Notes: generated by a model from the letters alone, not told the origin. A DNA stretch of 42,725 nt from Lachnospiraceae bacterium (GCA_009774145.1 VSND01000035.1:1-42725), one strand, 5' to 3'. Positions 34,451 to 42,193 are shown, numbered from the stretch's first letter. A program made the numbers and translations.

Positions 34451-34498
34451 TGTGCATTATTTTTTGTTTTCTGTAAAATCCTGAAAAGAACTGTGCAT
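34451..34498 (-). promoter_or_regulatory. Direct repeats upstream of abfA (candidate YesN-type sites)
   Basis: ATGCACA occurs twice on the minus strand (34451-34457 and 34492-34498), 41 bp apart, about four helical turns, in an A-rich region 83-130 bp upstream of the abfA start. AraC-type regulators often bind spaced direct repeats. The gap 34,369-34,715 holds these, a repeat fragment and the promoter of the small membrane protein gene; I could not place the abfA promoter with confidence. Confidence 0.3.
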
Positions 34499-34528
34499 TT
34501 TTTTCTGTTTCCATATGAGATTCCCTTT

Positions 34529-34606
34529 CCGTAACAGAATCATTTGCCGGCGTACCGCAAAAGTCCTGTTACGGTTCACTCCGTTCTGCCCCGGACGCCT
34601 GCCATG
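34529..34606 (+). repeat. Degenerate end of a repeat family, with a 9-bp inverted repeat
   Basis: From 34568 the sequence opens GTTACGGTTCACTCC and, after a few extra bases, continues TGCCCCGGACGCCTGCCATG. The inner end of the MITE-like element at 37506-37745, read on its minus strand, opens GTTACTGTTTATTCC and continues TGCTTCGGACGCCTGTTATG, so the two match over about 35 positions. CCGTAACAG (34529-34537) and CTGTTACGG (34566-34574) also form a perfect inverted repeat. No matching far end or target duplication was found. Confidence 0.5.
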
Positions 34607-34646
34607 CAGGATGCAAAATAGTGCTGGAAATCTTCCAGAATTGTGG

Positions 34647-34652
34647 TATACT
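34647..34652 (+). promoter_or_regulatory. Extended -10 promoter of the small membrane protein gene
   Basis: TGGTATACT gives an extended -10 (hexamer TATACT 34647-34652). No good -35 is seen. Predicted start about 34659, 57 nt before the ATG. Confidence 0.45.
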
Positions 34653-34715
34653 GATTTCATTGGTATCTGCCGGCATCTGCCGGACACCCAGGATGGAAAA
34701 GGAGAGACAGCATAT

Positions 34716-34964
34716 ATGAGTCAGGAAAAAGTAGATCGTTATAAAGAACAGAAGAAAAACCGCAAGGCAATTCAGGCCAGAAAGAAGAGAAATGCACTGA
34801 TTACCAAAGCCTGTGCGTCTCTGATTGCACTGGCGCTGGTGGCTTGGCTTGGATATTCCATTGTTGATTCCTATGAGAAGAAGCAGAACAGCGGACCTGT
34901 GACGGCAGACATCTCCGCACTGGATGATTATATCATGTCGCTGGATGCAGAGCAGGCTGACTAA
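34716..34964 (+). CDS. Small single-pass membrane protein
   Basis: An 82-residue protein with a strongly basic N-terminal region (about 5-27, many Lys/Arg), one membrane helix (about 32-49, ACASLIALALVAWLGYSIV) and an acidic outer tail ending in DDYIMSLDAEQAD. The basic-inside pattern predicts a cytoplasmic N-terminus. The ATG at 34716 follows AAAAGGAGAG; the open frame further upstream precedes the promoter. It has its own promoter and a strong terminator. Function unknown. Confidence 0.85.
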   Translation: MSQEKVDRYKEQKKNRKAIQARKKRNALITKACASLIALALVAWLGYSIVDSYEKKQNSGPVTADISALDDYIMSLDAEQAD

Positions 34965-35006
34965 GCCTGGAATGTATTCACACGCAGGTATCTTTTTTCT
35001 GTATGC

Positions 35007-35036
35007 AAAAATCCCTGCCGGACGGCAGGGATTTTT
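35007..35036 (+). terminator. Rho-independent terminator
   Basis: AAAAATCCCTGCCG (35007-35020) pairs with CGGCAGGGATTTTT (35023-35036) around a tiny loop. The A/T flanks make it work in both directions, so it may also end the DegV-family transcript coming from the right. Confidence 0.93.
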
Positions 35037-35101
35037 AAGCGATTTCTTTCATTTAATTATCTATCGGAACTCTTCAGCAGATGCACGCTGCTGTTCGCTG
35101 C

Positions 35102-35941
35102 TCAGATCACCATAATGATCCCGCCCTGAGAAGCGTACAGAGTACTGACTCCATTGGTCTCCGTGATGATGATATCCTTTACTTTCAGAAGCTTCTTCAC
35201 TTCTTCCTTCACGAATTCTGCCCGCTCCCGGTTGTTGCAGTGGGCGATGCCGAGCACTTTTTCCGCCGGATTCTTCACCTCAGCCGCCATGGCTTCCACC
35301 ATACTGCGCAGAGCCTTCTGAATTCCTCTTGCCTGTCCCAGCTGAATGATCTCTCCGTGGTCCGTAGCGCCCATATAAGGCTTGATATTCAAAGCAGAAG
35401 CCATGAATGCCTTCACCAGACTGAGCCGTCCGTTTTTTCTCAGATTGTCCAGAGACTCCAGCACAAAATAGGTGTGCATATCCAGAATAAAGGCTTCCAC
35501 CGTCTTTACCACCGTCTCAAAATCCATCCCCGACTCTTCGCACTCCTGGATCTTCTGAGCGATCCTGGTTTCACCGATGGACGCAGAACAGGAATTAAAT
35601 ACATGAACCTTTCCATCCGGATGTTCCTCCAGATAGAGCTTCCGCCCCAGTTCTGCGCTGTTGCAGGAACCGCTCAGCCTTGCTGACAGCGTCACCGCAT
35701 ACAGGCGGTCTGCCCCGCAGTCGTAAGTCTCCCGATAGGCTTCCGGAGACGGGCAGCTGGATTTGGGACAATTGGGACTTGCCTTCATCTTCTTCAGAAA
35801 GTCCAGCCGGTCAAAAGTCTCATCATCCACAAACTCTTCCCCATCAATATTCAGCCGGAGCGCCACATGCACAAAATGCGGATCCCGCTCCATCTCCTCT
35901 GTAAACTCCCCGCAACTGTCTACTACGATCCTGTAACTCAT
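35102..35941 (-). CDS. DegV-family fatty-acid-binding protein
   Basis: Cytoplasmic protein of 279 residues. The opening YRIVVDSCGEF corresponds to the DegV start (normally VDSTADL). SSCPSPEAYRE matches the (T/S)SQPSP region that binds the fatty-acid carboxylate, and TLSARLSGSCNSAEL matches the second lipid-binding segment. Known members (FakB) present fatty acids to the kinase FakA for phospholipid synthesis. No fakA is in the window. The family tie is firm; use of exogenous fatty acids by this protein is inferred. Confidence 0.92.
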   Translation of the reverse strand: MSYRIVVDSCGEFTEEMERDPHFVHVALRLNIDGEEFVDDETFDRLDFLKKMKASPNCPKSSCPSPEAYRETYDCGADRLYAVTLSARLSGSCNSAELGRKLYLEEHPDGKVHVFNSCSASIGETRIAQKIQECEESGMDFETVVKTVEAFILDMHTYFVLESLDNLRKNGRLSLVKAFMASALNIKPYMGATDHGEIIQLGQARGIQKALRSMVEAMAAEVKNPAEKVLGIAHCNNRERAEFVKEEVKKLLKVKDIIITETNGVSTLYASQGGIIMVI

Positions 35942-36124
35942 ATCCCTACCATCCCTGCCTATAATCTCTCCTTAAGCCGTCCGGCCGGAAAGCTTCCGGC
36001 CCCATGAACACCTTACTGTTATACCTGAGCACGCATTCTTCATCAATCCGTGACATAGTTTTCATTACCACATTATCTTATCACAATACAGCAGGATATG
36101 CAATAGCCCATGTGTGCAACTTCC

Positions 36125-37417
36125 TCATAAAGTATAGTATGCCCGGATCATCTCTGACAATGCCCGTTCATCTTCCACGCCCATCAGCTCTCTGGCCGAA
36201 TGCATGGCAAGAACCGGTATTCCCACATCCACCGTGGGCACCGGGACCATGGCAGAAGCGATGGAACCCAGCGTCCCTCCAGAAGACCCGTCTGACCGGT
36301 TAAAATATTTTGTATATGGGAGCTTTTCCTGTTTGCAGATCTGCTGGATCACCGCAATCGCCCGGCTGTCCGTCGCATAGGACTGCGCACAGGCTTCCTT
36401 GATGCAGAATCCATGATTCAGAGGACTTTGATTCGTAAGATCCATTTTCTCCGGATAATTGGGATGATACGCATGTCCCACATCCACCGACAGGAACATG
36501 CTTTCCGTCAGACTTTCCAGATACTCCATGCGCCCCGCTCCCAGACCATGCATAATCTTCTCCAGCACCATGGACAGGATCTGGGAACCGGCCCCCTGCT
36601 TCGTTCTGCTCCCGATCTCTTCATGGTCAAAAAATGCCGCCACGTTGATGCCGTCTCTTCTGCCATGCACCATCCCGGATATGACGGCCTGCACGCCGGA
36701 CAGGTTATCGATCCTGGGCGCCGACAGATAGAGGCTCCTTTCATCAAAGCCGACATACTCCGGCTGATCCCTGTTATAGAGTCCCAGCTCATAATCCAGG
36801 ATCGCCTCCTCTTCCACCTCCAGCCTCTCTGCCAGAAGCTTTCGAAAATACTGCCCGCCCATTTTTGCTCCGGAGATCCCTGCCAGCGGAAGCATCTCCT
36901 TCTGGCGGTTCAGCTCTGTTCCCTTATTAACCTCCCGGTTCAGATGGATCGCCAGGTTCGGAATAACAAACATCGGCTTCTCAAAGTCCACCAGCCTGGT
37001 TACCGGATGAAACATATCTTCACTTCGAAGGGATACTCTGCCTGATACGGACAGCGGACGGTCCAGCCATGTATGCAGAATGGCGCCGCCATAGACCTCT
37101 GCATTCAGCTGGGCATAACCGTTCCGGACAAGCTCCGGCCTCTGTTTCAGGCGCAGTCCCGGAAAATCCGTATGTGCAGCAGCAATTCTGAAATGATCCG
37201 CCTGCATCCGCTCCTCGACGGAAAAAGCAATCAGTGTGGAGCCCTGTATCACTGTATAATAAGCGCCGCCTTCTTCAAGGTTCCACGGCTGCGGCAGAAG
37301 GAGCCGCTCATACCCCGCCTTTTGAAACTGCCGCTCTATGCCTGCCGTCACATGATACGGAGAGGTTCCTTCCCCGATCAGCTGTATCAGTTTTTCCACT
37401 ACTTGATTCTCTGCCAT
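36125..37417 (-). CDS. M18-family aminopeptidase
   Basis: Zinc aminopeptidase that removes N-terminal, often acidic, residues from peptides. It has 430 residues from the ATG at 37417, which follows AAGGAGAG by 5-6 nt. Metal-site segments are RIAAAHTDFPGLRLKQRP (His-Thr-Asp), AAFFDHEEIGSRTKQGA (Asp-His-Glu-Glu) and VDVGHAYHPNYPEKM (Asp). The C-terminal VPTVDVGIPVLAMHSARE contains the last His. No signal peptide. The MITE-like element lies about 90 bp upstream of the start and may affect its promoter. Confidence 0.95.
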   Translation of the reverse strand: MAENQVVEKLIQLIGEGTSPYHVTAGIERQFQKAGYERLLLPQPWNLEEGGAYYTVIQGSTLIAFSVEERMQADHFRIAAAHTDFPGLRLKQRPELVRNGYAQLNAEVYGGAILHTWLDRPLSVSGRVSLRSEDMFHPVTRLVDFEKPMFVIPNLAIHLNREVNKGTELNRQKEMLPLAGISGAKMGGQYFRKLLAERLEVEEEAILDYELGLYNRDQPEYVGFDERSLYLSAPRIDNLSGVQAVISGMVHGRRDGINVAAFFDHEEIGSRTKQGAGSQILSMVLEKIMHGLGAGRMEYLESLTESMFLSVDVGHAYHPNYPEKMDLTNQSPLNHGFCIKEACAQSYATDSRAIAVIQQICKQEKLPYTKYFNRSDGSSGGTLGSIASAMVPVPTVDVGIPVLAMHSARELMGVEDERALSEMIRAYYTL

Positions 37418-37497
37418 TTTTACTCTCCTTGTTATCATTCTGCATCTGACCTTTCGTCACTTTTCATGTCCATACCGGTATCCGGCCGGTGCGGGCT

Positions 37498-37753
37498 GAT
37501 TTTCCGTTACTGTTCAAATACCTGCCGGCATTCAGCCTGTTATGGATATCTGTTTCTGGAAGACCCATTGAAGGGCGCCGGTCCTTAGGGCGCGTCTTTT
37601 GCGCCCTTAGTACCGCTGCTGCCCTTCATTAAGCGCAAGCGGGATTTGCGATGAGGGGGGACCCACGCGTGGGGAGAGTCCTGATCGCCTGTCTGGAAGG
37701 AGCAGATATCCATAACAGGCGTCCGAAGCAGGAATAAACAGTAACGATTTTCC
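37498..37753. mobile_element. MITE-like element, 240 bp, with terminal inverted repeats and target duplication
   Basis: The element proper is 37506-37745. It starts GTTACTGTT and ends AACAGTAAC, a perfect 9-bp inverted repeat. It is flanked on both sides by GATTTTCC (37498-37505 and 37746-37753), a perfect 8-bp direct repeat as expected of a target-site duplication. Inside, GCCTGTTATGGATATCTG (37534-37551) pairs perfectly with its complement near the right end (37703-37720), and CCTGC/GCAGG extends the stem. The centre holds further hairpins: GAAGGGC/GCCCTTC around AGGGCGC/GCGCCCT, CGCAA/TTGCG, and a CCCACGCGTGGG palindrome. It has no coding capacity. It fills most of the 432-nt gap between the aminopeptidase and the DUF5721-like gene. 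The mobilising transposase family cannot be told. Confidence 0.82.
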
Positions 37754-37849
37754 CGAAAGAACATTCAAAAACAGTATAGCAAAGTATTCCGTTTTCTTCT
37801 ATAATAAAAACAGCTACAGGATTCAGATTTATCAAAAGGAGGCCACCAT

Positions 37850-38347
37850 ATGACAGCCCTGCAGATCGCCGACATCAAATCTTTTATGAAAAAATTCCTT
37901 CTCACCGATTCTTTCGACCGGTTCCTTCTTCTGGAAGGCGCCGTCACCACCTTCAATACCTTCCGCGTGGACGGTACGCTCCAGAAATCATATTATACCC
38001 AGGAAGAACAGGAATTACTCGCGGAACGCAGTCTTTCTCTCTGGGGCGAAGTCCGACCCTTCTGCCTGGAACTGATCAAAGGCAAGAGGACTCCGCTGTC
38101 CTTCCGCTTCACCTTTCAGCTCTCCGCATCCAATACGGCAAAGCTGCTTGCGCAGACCGGTATCCAGATTCCGCCGGAGCACATCCGCGGACTTTTGATG
38201 AACCTGAAATATGACGGACATACCCTTCTTTGTACCACCGGCACGTCTCTTACGGTGTTCACCATGGACAAAAAACTGGACCATGCCTGGGATGACATGG
38301 TCCAGAGATATTTTCGTCAGCAGGGGATCCCCTTCGAAGTCCTGTAA
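37850..38347 (+). CDS. DUF5721-like conserved protein
   Basis: Soluble protein of 165 residues, resembling the DUF5721 proteins of Lachnospiraceae (recognised from memory, moderate certainty). It starts TALQIADIKSFMKKFLLTDSFDRFLLLEG; the middle (LWGEVRPFCLELIKGKRTPLSFRFTFQLS) is strand-rich and the end has a TMDKKLDHAWDDMVQRYF helix. It has no membrane helix and no recognisable catalytic motif. AAAAGGAGG lies 7 nt before the ATG, and TATAAT (37800-37805) lies 44 nt upstream. It converges on htpG. Function unknown. Confidence 0.82.
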   Translation: MTALQIADIKSFMKKFLLTDSFDRFLLLEGAVTTFNTFRVDGTLQKSYYTQEEQELLAERSLSLWGEVRPFCLELIKGKRTPLSFRFTFQLSASNTAKLLAQTGIQIPPEHIRGLLMNLKYDGHTLLCTTGTSLTVFTMDKKLDHAWDDMVQRYFRQQGIPFEVL

Positions 38348-38381
38348 ATAGTTCCGCCAAAGAAGGAAATCCTGCCATTCT

Positions 38382-40481
38382 TTATTTTGTAAGCAGCATC
38401 ATAAGCTCATTGCTTCTGGTGACGAATCTGGTCATCGCCTCCGGAGCCAGCGGCTGGTGGCTGATCATTGCCAGATCATAGAGCTGTTCACAGATCATGT
38501 TCGCATGCTCGCTTTCCGGATTTTCGAACAGATATTTCACCAGTGCATTGTTCGCATTCAGAATCAGCGTGGTGGATGTACCAAAGGCATTGGGATCCAT
38601 GCCGTACATATTGTACATCTTCATCATTTCCTGCATCCTGCGGTTTTCCTCGGAGAGAGTGACCATGGAAGAGACCTTCTCATTTTTCAGCTTTTCCACC
38701 TTGACTTCCAGCTTCTCATTGTTCAGCGCTTTGCGGAACAGATCGGTCAGAGCGTCGGTCTGCTCCTTCAGCTCTTCCTCAGAAACCTCTTCCTTCATGG
38801 AATCCGTCACATCTGCGTCAATTCGCTGGAACTTCACTTTCTCGTTCTTCGCCTCCAGATGGCTGATGAACGGGTTGTCGATGTTGTGCTTTAAGATAAC
38901 CGCATTCATGCCCTGCTCGCGGAACATGTTGATATACTGGCTCTGCTGCACCTCATCGGTCACATAGTAGACGGTAGTCTTCGGTTCTTCCTTCTCTTCT
39001 TCGATGGTCTCTCCGTCCGCAGTCTCCACGGTCTGCTCCGTTTCCTCTGCCTTCGGCTCCTCGGAAGCCGCCTGTGCATCCTCTTCCCCGTCTTCCTTCT
39101 TCTCCGGCTCCAGATACTCCTTCGTGGTTGTATATTTTCCGTCGATATCCTTGAAGAGCACATAGTCCATCATGCGCTCGCAGAACTTGTCGTCCTTGAT
39201 GCATCCGAACTTGATGAACGGATTGATGTCATCCCAGTATTTCTCGTAGTTCTCGCGGTCGGTCTTGCACATGCCGCTCAACTTGTCTGCCACCTTCTTG
39301 GTGATGTAGTCTGATATTTTTTTCACAAACCCGTCGTTCTGAAGGGCGCTTCTGGATACGTTCAGCGGCAGATCCGGACAGTCGATCACACCCTTTAACA
39401 GGAGCAGGAACTCCGGAATGACTTCTTTGATATTGTCTGCAATAAATACCTGATTGTTGTACAGCTTGATGGTACCTTCAATGGACTCGTACTCCATGTT
39501 GATCTTCGGGAAATACAGGATGCCTTTCAGGTTGAACGGATAATCCATGTTCAGATGGATCCAGAACAGCGGCTCCTTATAGTCCATAAATACCTTGCGG
39601 TAGAACTCCTTATATTCCTCCTCCGTGCACTCGTTGGGATGCTTCGTCCAGAGCGGATGCGTATCGCTTAAGGATACCGGACGCCTGTTGATCTTCACCT
39701 TGTCCCTTGCCGGCGAGATCTCTTTTGTCTCTTTCGTGCCGTCTTCGTTCTCGATCTCCTCGGTCTTCGCTTCCTCATGGATCCGCTCCACGACCACATC
39801 GTCCTCGGTCAGCTCGCTCTCATCGATGGTCTCATACTCCTGCTCGGCATTTTCCTTTGCCAGGAAGATTTCCACCGGCATGAAGGAACAGTATTTGGAA
39901 ACCACCTCGCGGGCCCGGTACTCGTTGGCGAACTCCAGGCTCTCCTCATTCAGGAACAGGGTGATGGTTGTACCTGTGGTATCTCTGGAGCCTGCCGCCA
40001 TGGAAAATTCCGTTCCGCCGTCGCACTCCCAGTGCACGGCCTCTGCGCCTTCTTGATAGGAGAGCGTATCAATGTGCACCTCATCCGCCACCATAAACGC
40101 AGAATAAAAGCCCAGGCCGAAGTGCCCGATGATCTGGTCTTCATTGGTCTTATCCTTATACTGCGCCAGGAAATCCGTTGCTCCGGAGAAAGCGATCTGA
40201 TTGATATATTCCTCCACTTCCTCCGCAGTCATGCCAAGACCGTTGTCGATGAATTTCAGCGTCTTTTCATCCGGATTGACCAGAATCTCCACCTGCGGCT
40301 TATATTTCTCCGGAAGCGCATACTCTCCCATCATGTCCAGCTTCTTCAACTTGGTGATGGCATCGCATCCGTTGGATACCAGCTCACGGAAAAAGATGTC
40401 GTGATCGGAATAAAGCCATTTCTTGATGATCGGAAAAATATTGTCACTGTTGATCGAAAGATTACCATGTTTCTCGTTCAT
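38382..40481 (-). CDS. htpG: Chaperone HtpG (Hsp90)
   Basis: ATP-dependent chaperone of 699 residues, longer than the E. coli protein (624). The GHKL ATPase domain has RELVSNGCDAITKL, DNGLGM and GHFGLGFYSAFMVAD. The middle domain has LPLNVSRSALQNDG with the catalytic Arg. A highly acidic insertion of about 60 residues (EKKEDGEEDAQAASEEPKAE and on) breaks the middle domain before VYYVTDEVQQSQYI; another charged insert (about 225-255) lies between the N and middle domains, as in eukaryotic Hsp90. The C-terminal dimerisation region contains MQEMMKMYNMYG. A promoter and a CIRCE operator lie upstream, so HrcA control is expected. Confidence 0.97.
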   Translation of the reverse strand: MNEKHGNLSINSDNIFPIIKKWLYSDHDIFFRELVSNGCDAITKLKKLDMMGEYALPEKYKPQVEILVNPDEKTLKFIDNGLGMTAEEVEEYINQIAFSGATDFLAQYKDKTNEDQIIGHFGLGFYSAFMVADEVHIDTLSYQEGAEAVHWECDGGTEFSMAAGSRDTTGTTITLFLNEESLEFANEYRAREVVSKYCSFMPVEIFLAKENAEQEYETIDESELTEDDVVVERIHEEAKTEEIENEDGTKETKEISPARDKVKINRRPVSLSDTHPLWTKHPNECTEEEYKEFYRKVFMDYKEPLFWIHLNMDYPFNLKGILYFPKINMEYESIEGTIKLYNNQVFIADNIKEVIPEFLLLLKGVIDCPDLPLNVSRSALQNDGFVKKISDYITKKVADKLSGMCKTDRENYEKYWDDINPFIKFGCIKDDKFCERMMDYVLFKDIDGKYTTTKEYLEPEKKEDGEEDAQAASEEPKAEETEQTVETADGETIEEEKEEPKTTVYYVTDEVQQSQYINMFREQGMNAVILKHNIDNPFISHLEAKNEKVKFQRIDADVTDSMKEEVSEEELKEQTDALTDLFRKALNNEKLEVKVEKLKNEKVSSMVTLSEENRRMQEMMKMYNMYGMDPNAFGTSTTLILNANNALVKYLFENPESEHANMICEQLYDLAMISHQPLAPEAMTRFVTRSNELMMLLTK

Positions 40482-40568
40482 AATTCCACTGCCTTTCTCT
40501 GTCTGATATAGTGCCGGCGGCCCCGGTCTCTACGGATCCCGGTCCATCTGCCGAATCATTTTAATAGT

Positions 40569-40597
40569 AATATAATCCCCGTCAGGCCAAAAGTCAA
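40569..40597 (-). promoter_or_regulatory. htpG promoter
   Basis: Minus-strand TTGACT (40592-40597), 17-nt spacer, TATATT (40569-40574); predicted start about 40562, an 81-nt leader. The gap 40,482-40,776 holds only this, the CIRCE and the remains of the integrated element. Confidence 0.75.
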
Positions 40598-40604
40598 GAT
40601 ATTT

Positions 40605-40631
40605 TTAGCACTCATTCTATGTGAGTGCTAA
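40605..40631. promoter_or_regulatory. CIRCE operator (HrcA binding site)
   Basis: TTAGCACTC - 9 nt - GAGTGCTAA (40605-40613 and 40623-40631), an exact match to the CIRCE consensus. It lies 7 bp upstream of the htpG -35 hexamer. Confidence 0.95.
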
Positions 40632-40705
40632 TAAAATGTAAAAGAAGCGTGAAATCCATTTGAAATTGTGGTTTTTCAATATCATAATTTCCGTCAAAGT
40701 CTGAC

Positions 40706-40795
40706 TTTATGACAATTTTATGACAAATCCCAAAAGAAAGTCCGGACTGCCGTAGAAAATGGCAGTCCGGAATATTTCATCCGTATTTTATGACA
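40706..40795. repeat. Three TTTATGACA repeats at the element end
   Basis: TTTATGACAA at 40706-40715 and 40717-40726 (11-bp period) and TTTATGACA at 40787-40795, the last inside the integrase tail. Short direct repeats near the end of a Tn916-type element can be integrase arm sites, and this is the likely junction between chromosome and element. The exact core site could not be fixed from one end. Confidence 0.4.
40740..40772 (-). terminator. Terminator after the integrase remnant
   Basis: TCCGGACTGCC (40741-40751) pairs with GGCAGTCCGGA (40762-40772) around a 10-nt loop; CTTTCTTTT follows on the minus strand. Confidence 0.8.
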
Positions 40796-40986
40796 TCCTC
40801 CGCTTTTTCCATCTCGTTTTTCACTCTGACCGTATCCACATGATTGTAAATATCCATGGTGACGGCGATGCTGGAATGTCCCATAATATATTGCAGTGTC
40901 TTCGGGTCGATTCCTGATTCTGCCAGTCGGGTACAGGCGGTATGCCTTAAGATATGAGCGGAAATGTGGGGGAGCGGTTCTGCTTT
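40777..40986 (-). pseudogene. C-terminal remnant of a tyrosine integrase (Tn916-type)
   Basis: About 69 codons of a tyrosine recombinase catalytic domain: LPHISAHILRHTACTRLAES (box II His-x-x-Arg), LQYIMGHSSIAVTMDIYNHV with the box II His and the nucleophilic Tyr, ending EDVIKYG. About 330 residues of the N-terminal part are missing. Upstream the frame runs into serine recombinase DNA at about 40985. Integrase genes of this class sit at an element end with the stop near the attachment site, which fits the location beside htpG. Confidence 0.9.
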
Positions 40987-41893
40987 CCCGTATCTTCTGT
41001 ACGGTCTGCCACGTTTCCCCGTCCACAATGGCGGGAATTGCACCCTCAAAAATATACTGTTCTTCCGGCGCGGTCTTGCGGCTGCTCTTGGTCTTGTAGT
41101 TCTCGCATACGGTTTTCCCCAATACCTTGCGCCCCGTATATTCCGGGCGTTTCAGTATGTAGCCGATAGTGGTAGCTGACCATGCGTAGGGGTCGGCGTA
41201 TTTCGCCGCTCGGACTGGCTCGCCTGTCCGTTTCCAATGCTCGGACGGGATAGGGATTTTCTCGGCGCGGAGTTCCTTTGCTATGCTGGCTATGGTTTCC
41301 CCGGCAAGGACGCTCTGGAAGATACGGCGCACAACGGCGGCGGCTTCCTCGTCAATCACCCATTCGCCTTTTTCCTCTTTGGAAGCGCGGTAGCCATAGC
41401 AGACACTGCCAGAACAGCGCAAGCCCTTTTCCATTCTGGACTTGAAAACAGCTTTGATTTTGCGGCTGGTGTCGGCAACGTACCACTCGTTTATCACGTC
41501 ACGGAAGATAGACATAATATCAAAGCCGTTGGCGGTGTCAAGGTTGTCATTTGCGGCGATAAAACGCACATGGTACTCGTCAAAGGTGCGCTTCAAAAGC
41601 CCCACTTCAACCACGTCACGCCCGATTCGGCTTTGGTCTTTGATGATAACCGTTGCCACGTTCCCCGCCCGGATTTCGTCTAACATAGCGTCAAGCCCCG
41701 GACGCTTGAACGTAGTTCCACGGATTCCGTCATCTGTAAAGTGCCGGATATTGGTAAAGCCGTTTTTCCTTGCGTAATCCTCTAAAATCCGCTTCTGATT
41801 CTCAATGCTGACGGATTCCCCGGCTCGTTCATCGTCATGGGAGAGCCTTTCGTATAGGGCGGTGAGTTTGTCTTTCTCTGTCTGCTTCTTCAT
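40985..41893 (-). pseudogene. Large serine recombinase, C-terminally truncated
   Basis: About 300 residues of a site-specific recombinase of the TnpX/TndX type. The resolvase domain has the nucleophilic Ser18 in ALYERLSHDDE, DDGIRGTTFKRPGLDAML and VIIKDQSRIGRD. The recombinase domain follows (SVCYGYRASKEEKGEWVIDEEAAAVV, YILKRPEYTGRKVLG), and the frame is authentic to about QTVQKIRE. The Zn-ribbon and coiled-coil C-terminus (full length is usually 500 or more residues) is lost. The frame continues to 40718 only by reading the tyrosine integrase tail out of frame. AAAGGAGG lies 9 nt before the ATG. Recombination activity is unlikely without the C-terminus. Confidence 0.9.
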
Positions 41894-41940
41894 GGTGTGT
41901 AACCTCCTTTCTTTGAGGGTGCGCGCTTCCCTATAACCTT

Positions 41941-41970
41941 ATTATACTTATCTGTTCGGGTCTGTGACAA
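41941..41970 (-). promoter_or_regulatory. Promoter of the serine recombinase, spanning the insertion junction
   Basis: Minus-strand TTGTCA (41965-41970), 18-nt spacer, perfect TATAAT (41941-41946). The -35 lies in coupling-protein DNA and the -10 in recombinase-element DNA. Confidence 0.45.
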
Positions 41971-42193
41971 CATAGCTGCTGTGCATTTGCATAAGCGACG
42001 GTTTGACGAAAAACCTTGTCTTGCCGCTGCCGGAACCGCCGATCACAAGGATATTTTTATTCCTCGCATATTTCGGCTGCTTCGGGCGGCTGTTCATGGT
42101 GAGCCGTTCCGTCTGTGTCAGCGGGATATTGTTCTCAAATACCGGGTCGGTGTAGGGCTTAATATCGTCGGCATTTCCCCATGAAGCGTTTTG
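41948..42193 (-). pseudogene. Fragment of a VirD4/TraG-type coupling protein
   Basis: An open stretch without start codon encodes WGNADDIKPYTDPVFENN, ERLTMNSRPKQPKYARN and ILVIGGSGSGKTRFFVKPSL (Walker A GSGSGKT), then stops right after SYVVTDP. This is the N-terminal nucleotide-binding region of the type IV coupling protein of Tn1549/CTn-type conjugative elements; the intact protein is about 600 residues. Both ends are lost: an in-frame stop lies upstream at 42194-42196, and homology ends at GACCCGAA where the recombinase DNA begins. Confidence 0.85.

Noticed and set aside
32983..34476. 497-residue open frame on the plus strand opposite abfA
   Set aside because: Shadow of the GH51 gene; His/Arg-rich nonsense composition and no motifs.
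35983..36001. GGCCGGAA/TTCCGGCC hairpin between the DegV-like and aminopeptidase genes
   Set aside because: A perfect small stem but with no T-run or clear position after a stop codon; not supported as a terminator.
37506..37745. Possible SRP RNA, 6S RNA or riboswitch, because of CTGGAAGGAGCAG and strong folding
   Set aside because: The GGAA loop is not at the apex of helix 8 and other SRP or 6S landmarks are missing, while inverted termini and a target duplication point to a transposable element.
40718..40984. C-terminal end of the 391-residue serine recombinase frame
   Set aside because: This part is the tyrosine integrase tail read in the wrong frame, not genuine recombinase sequence.
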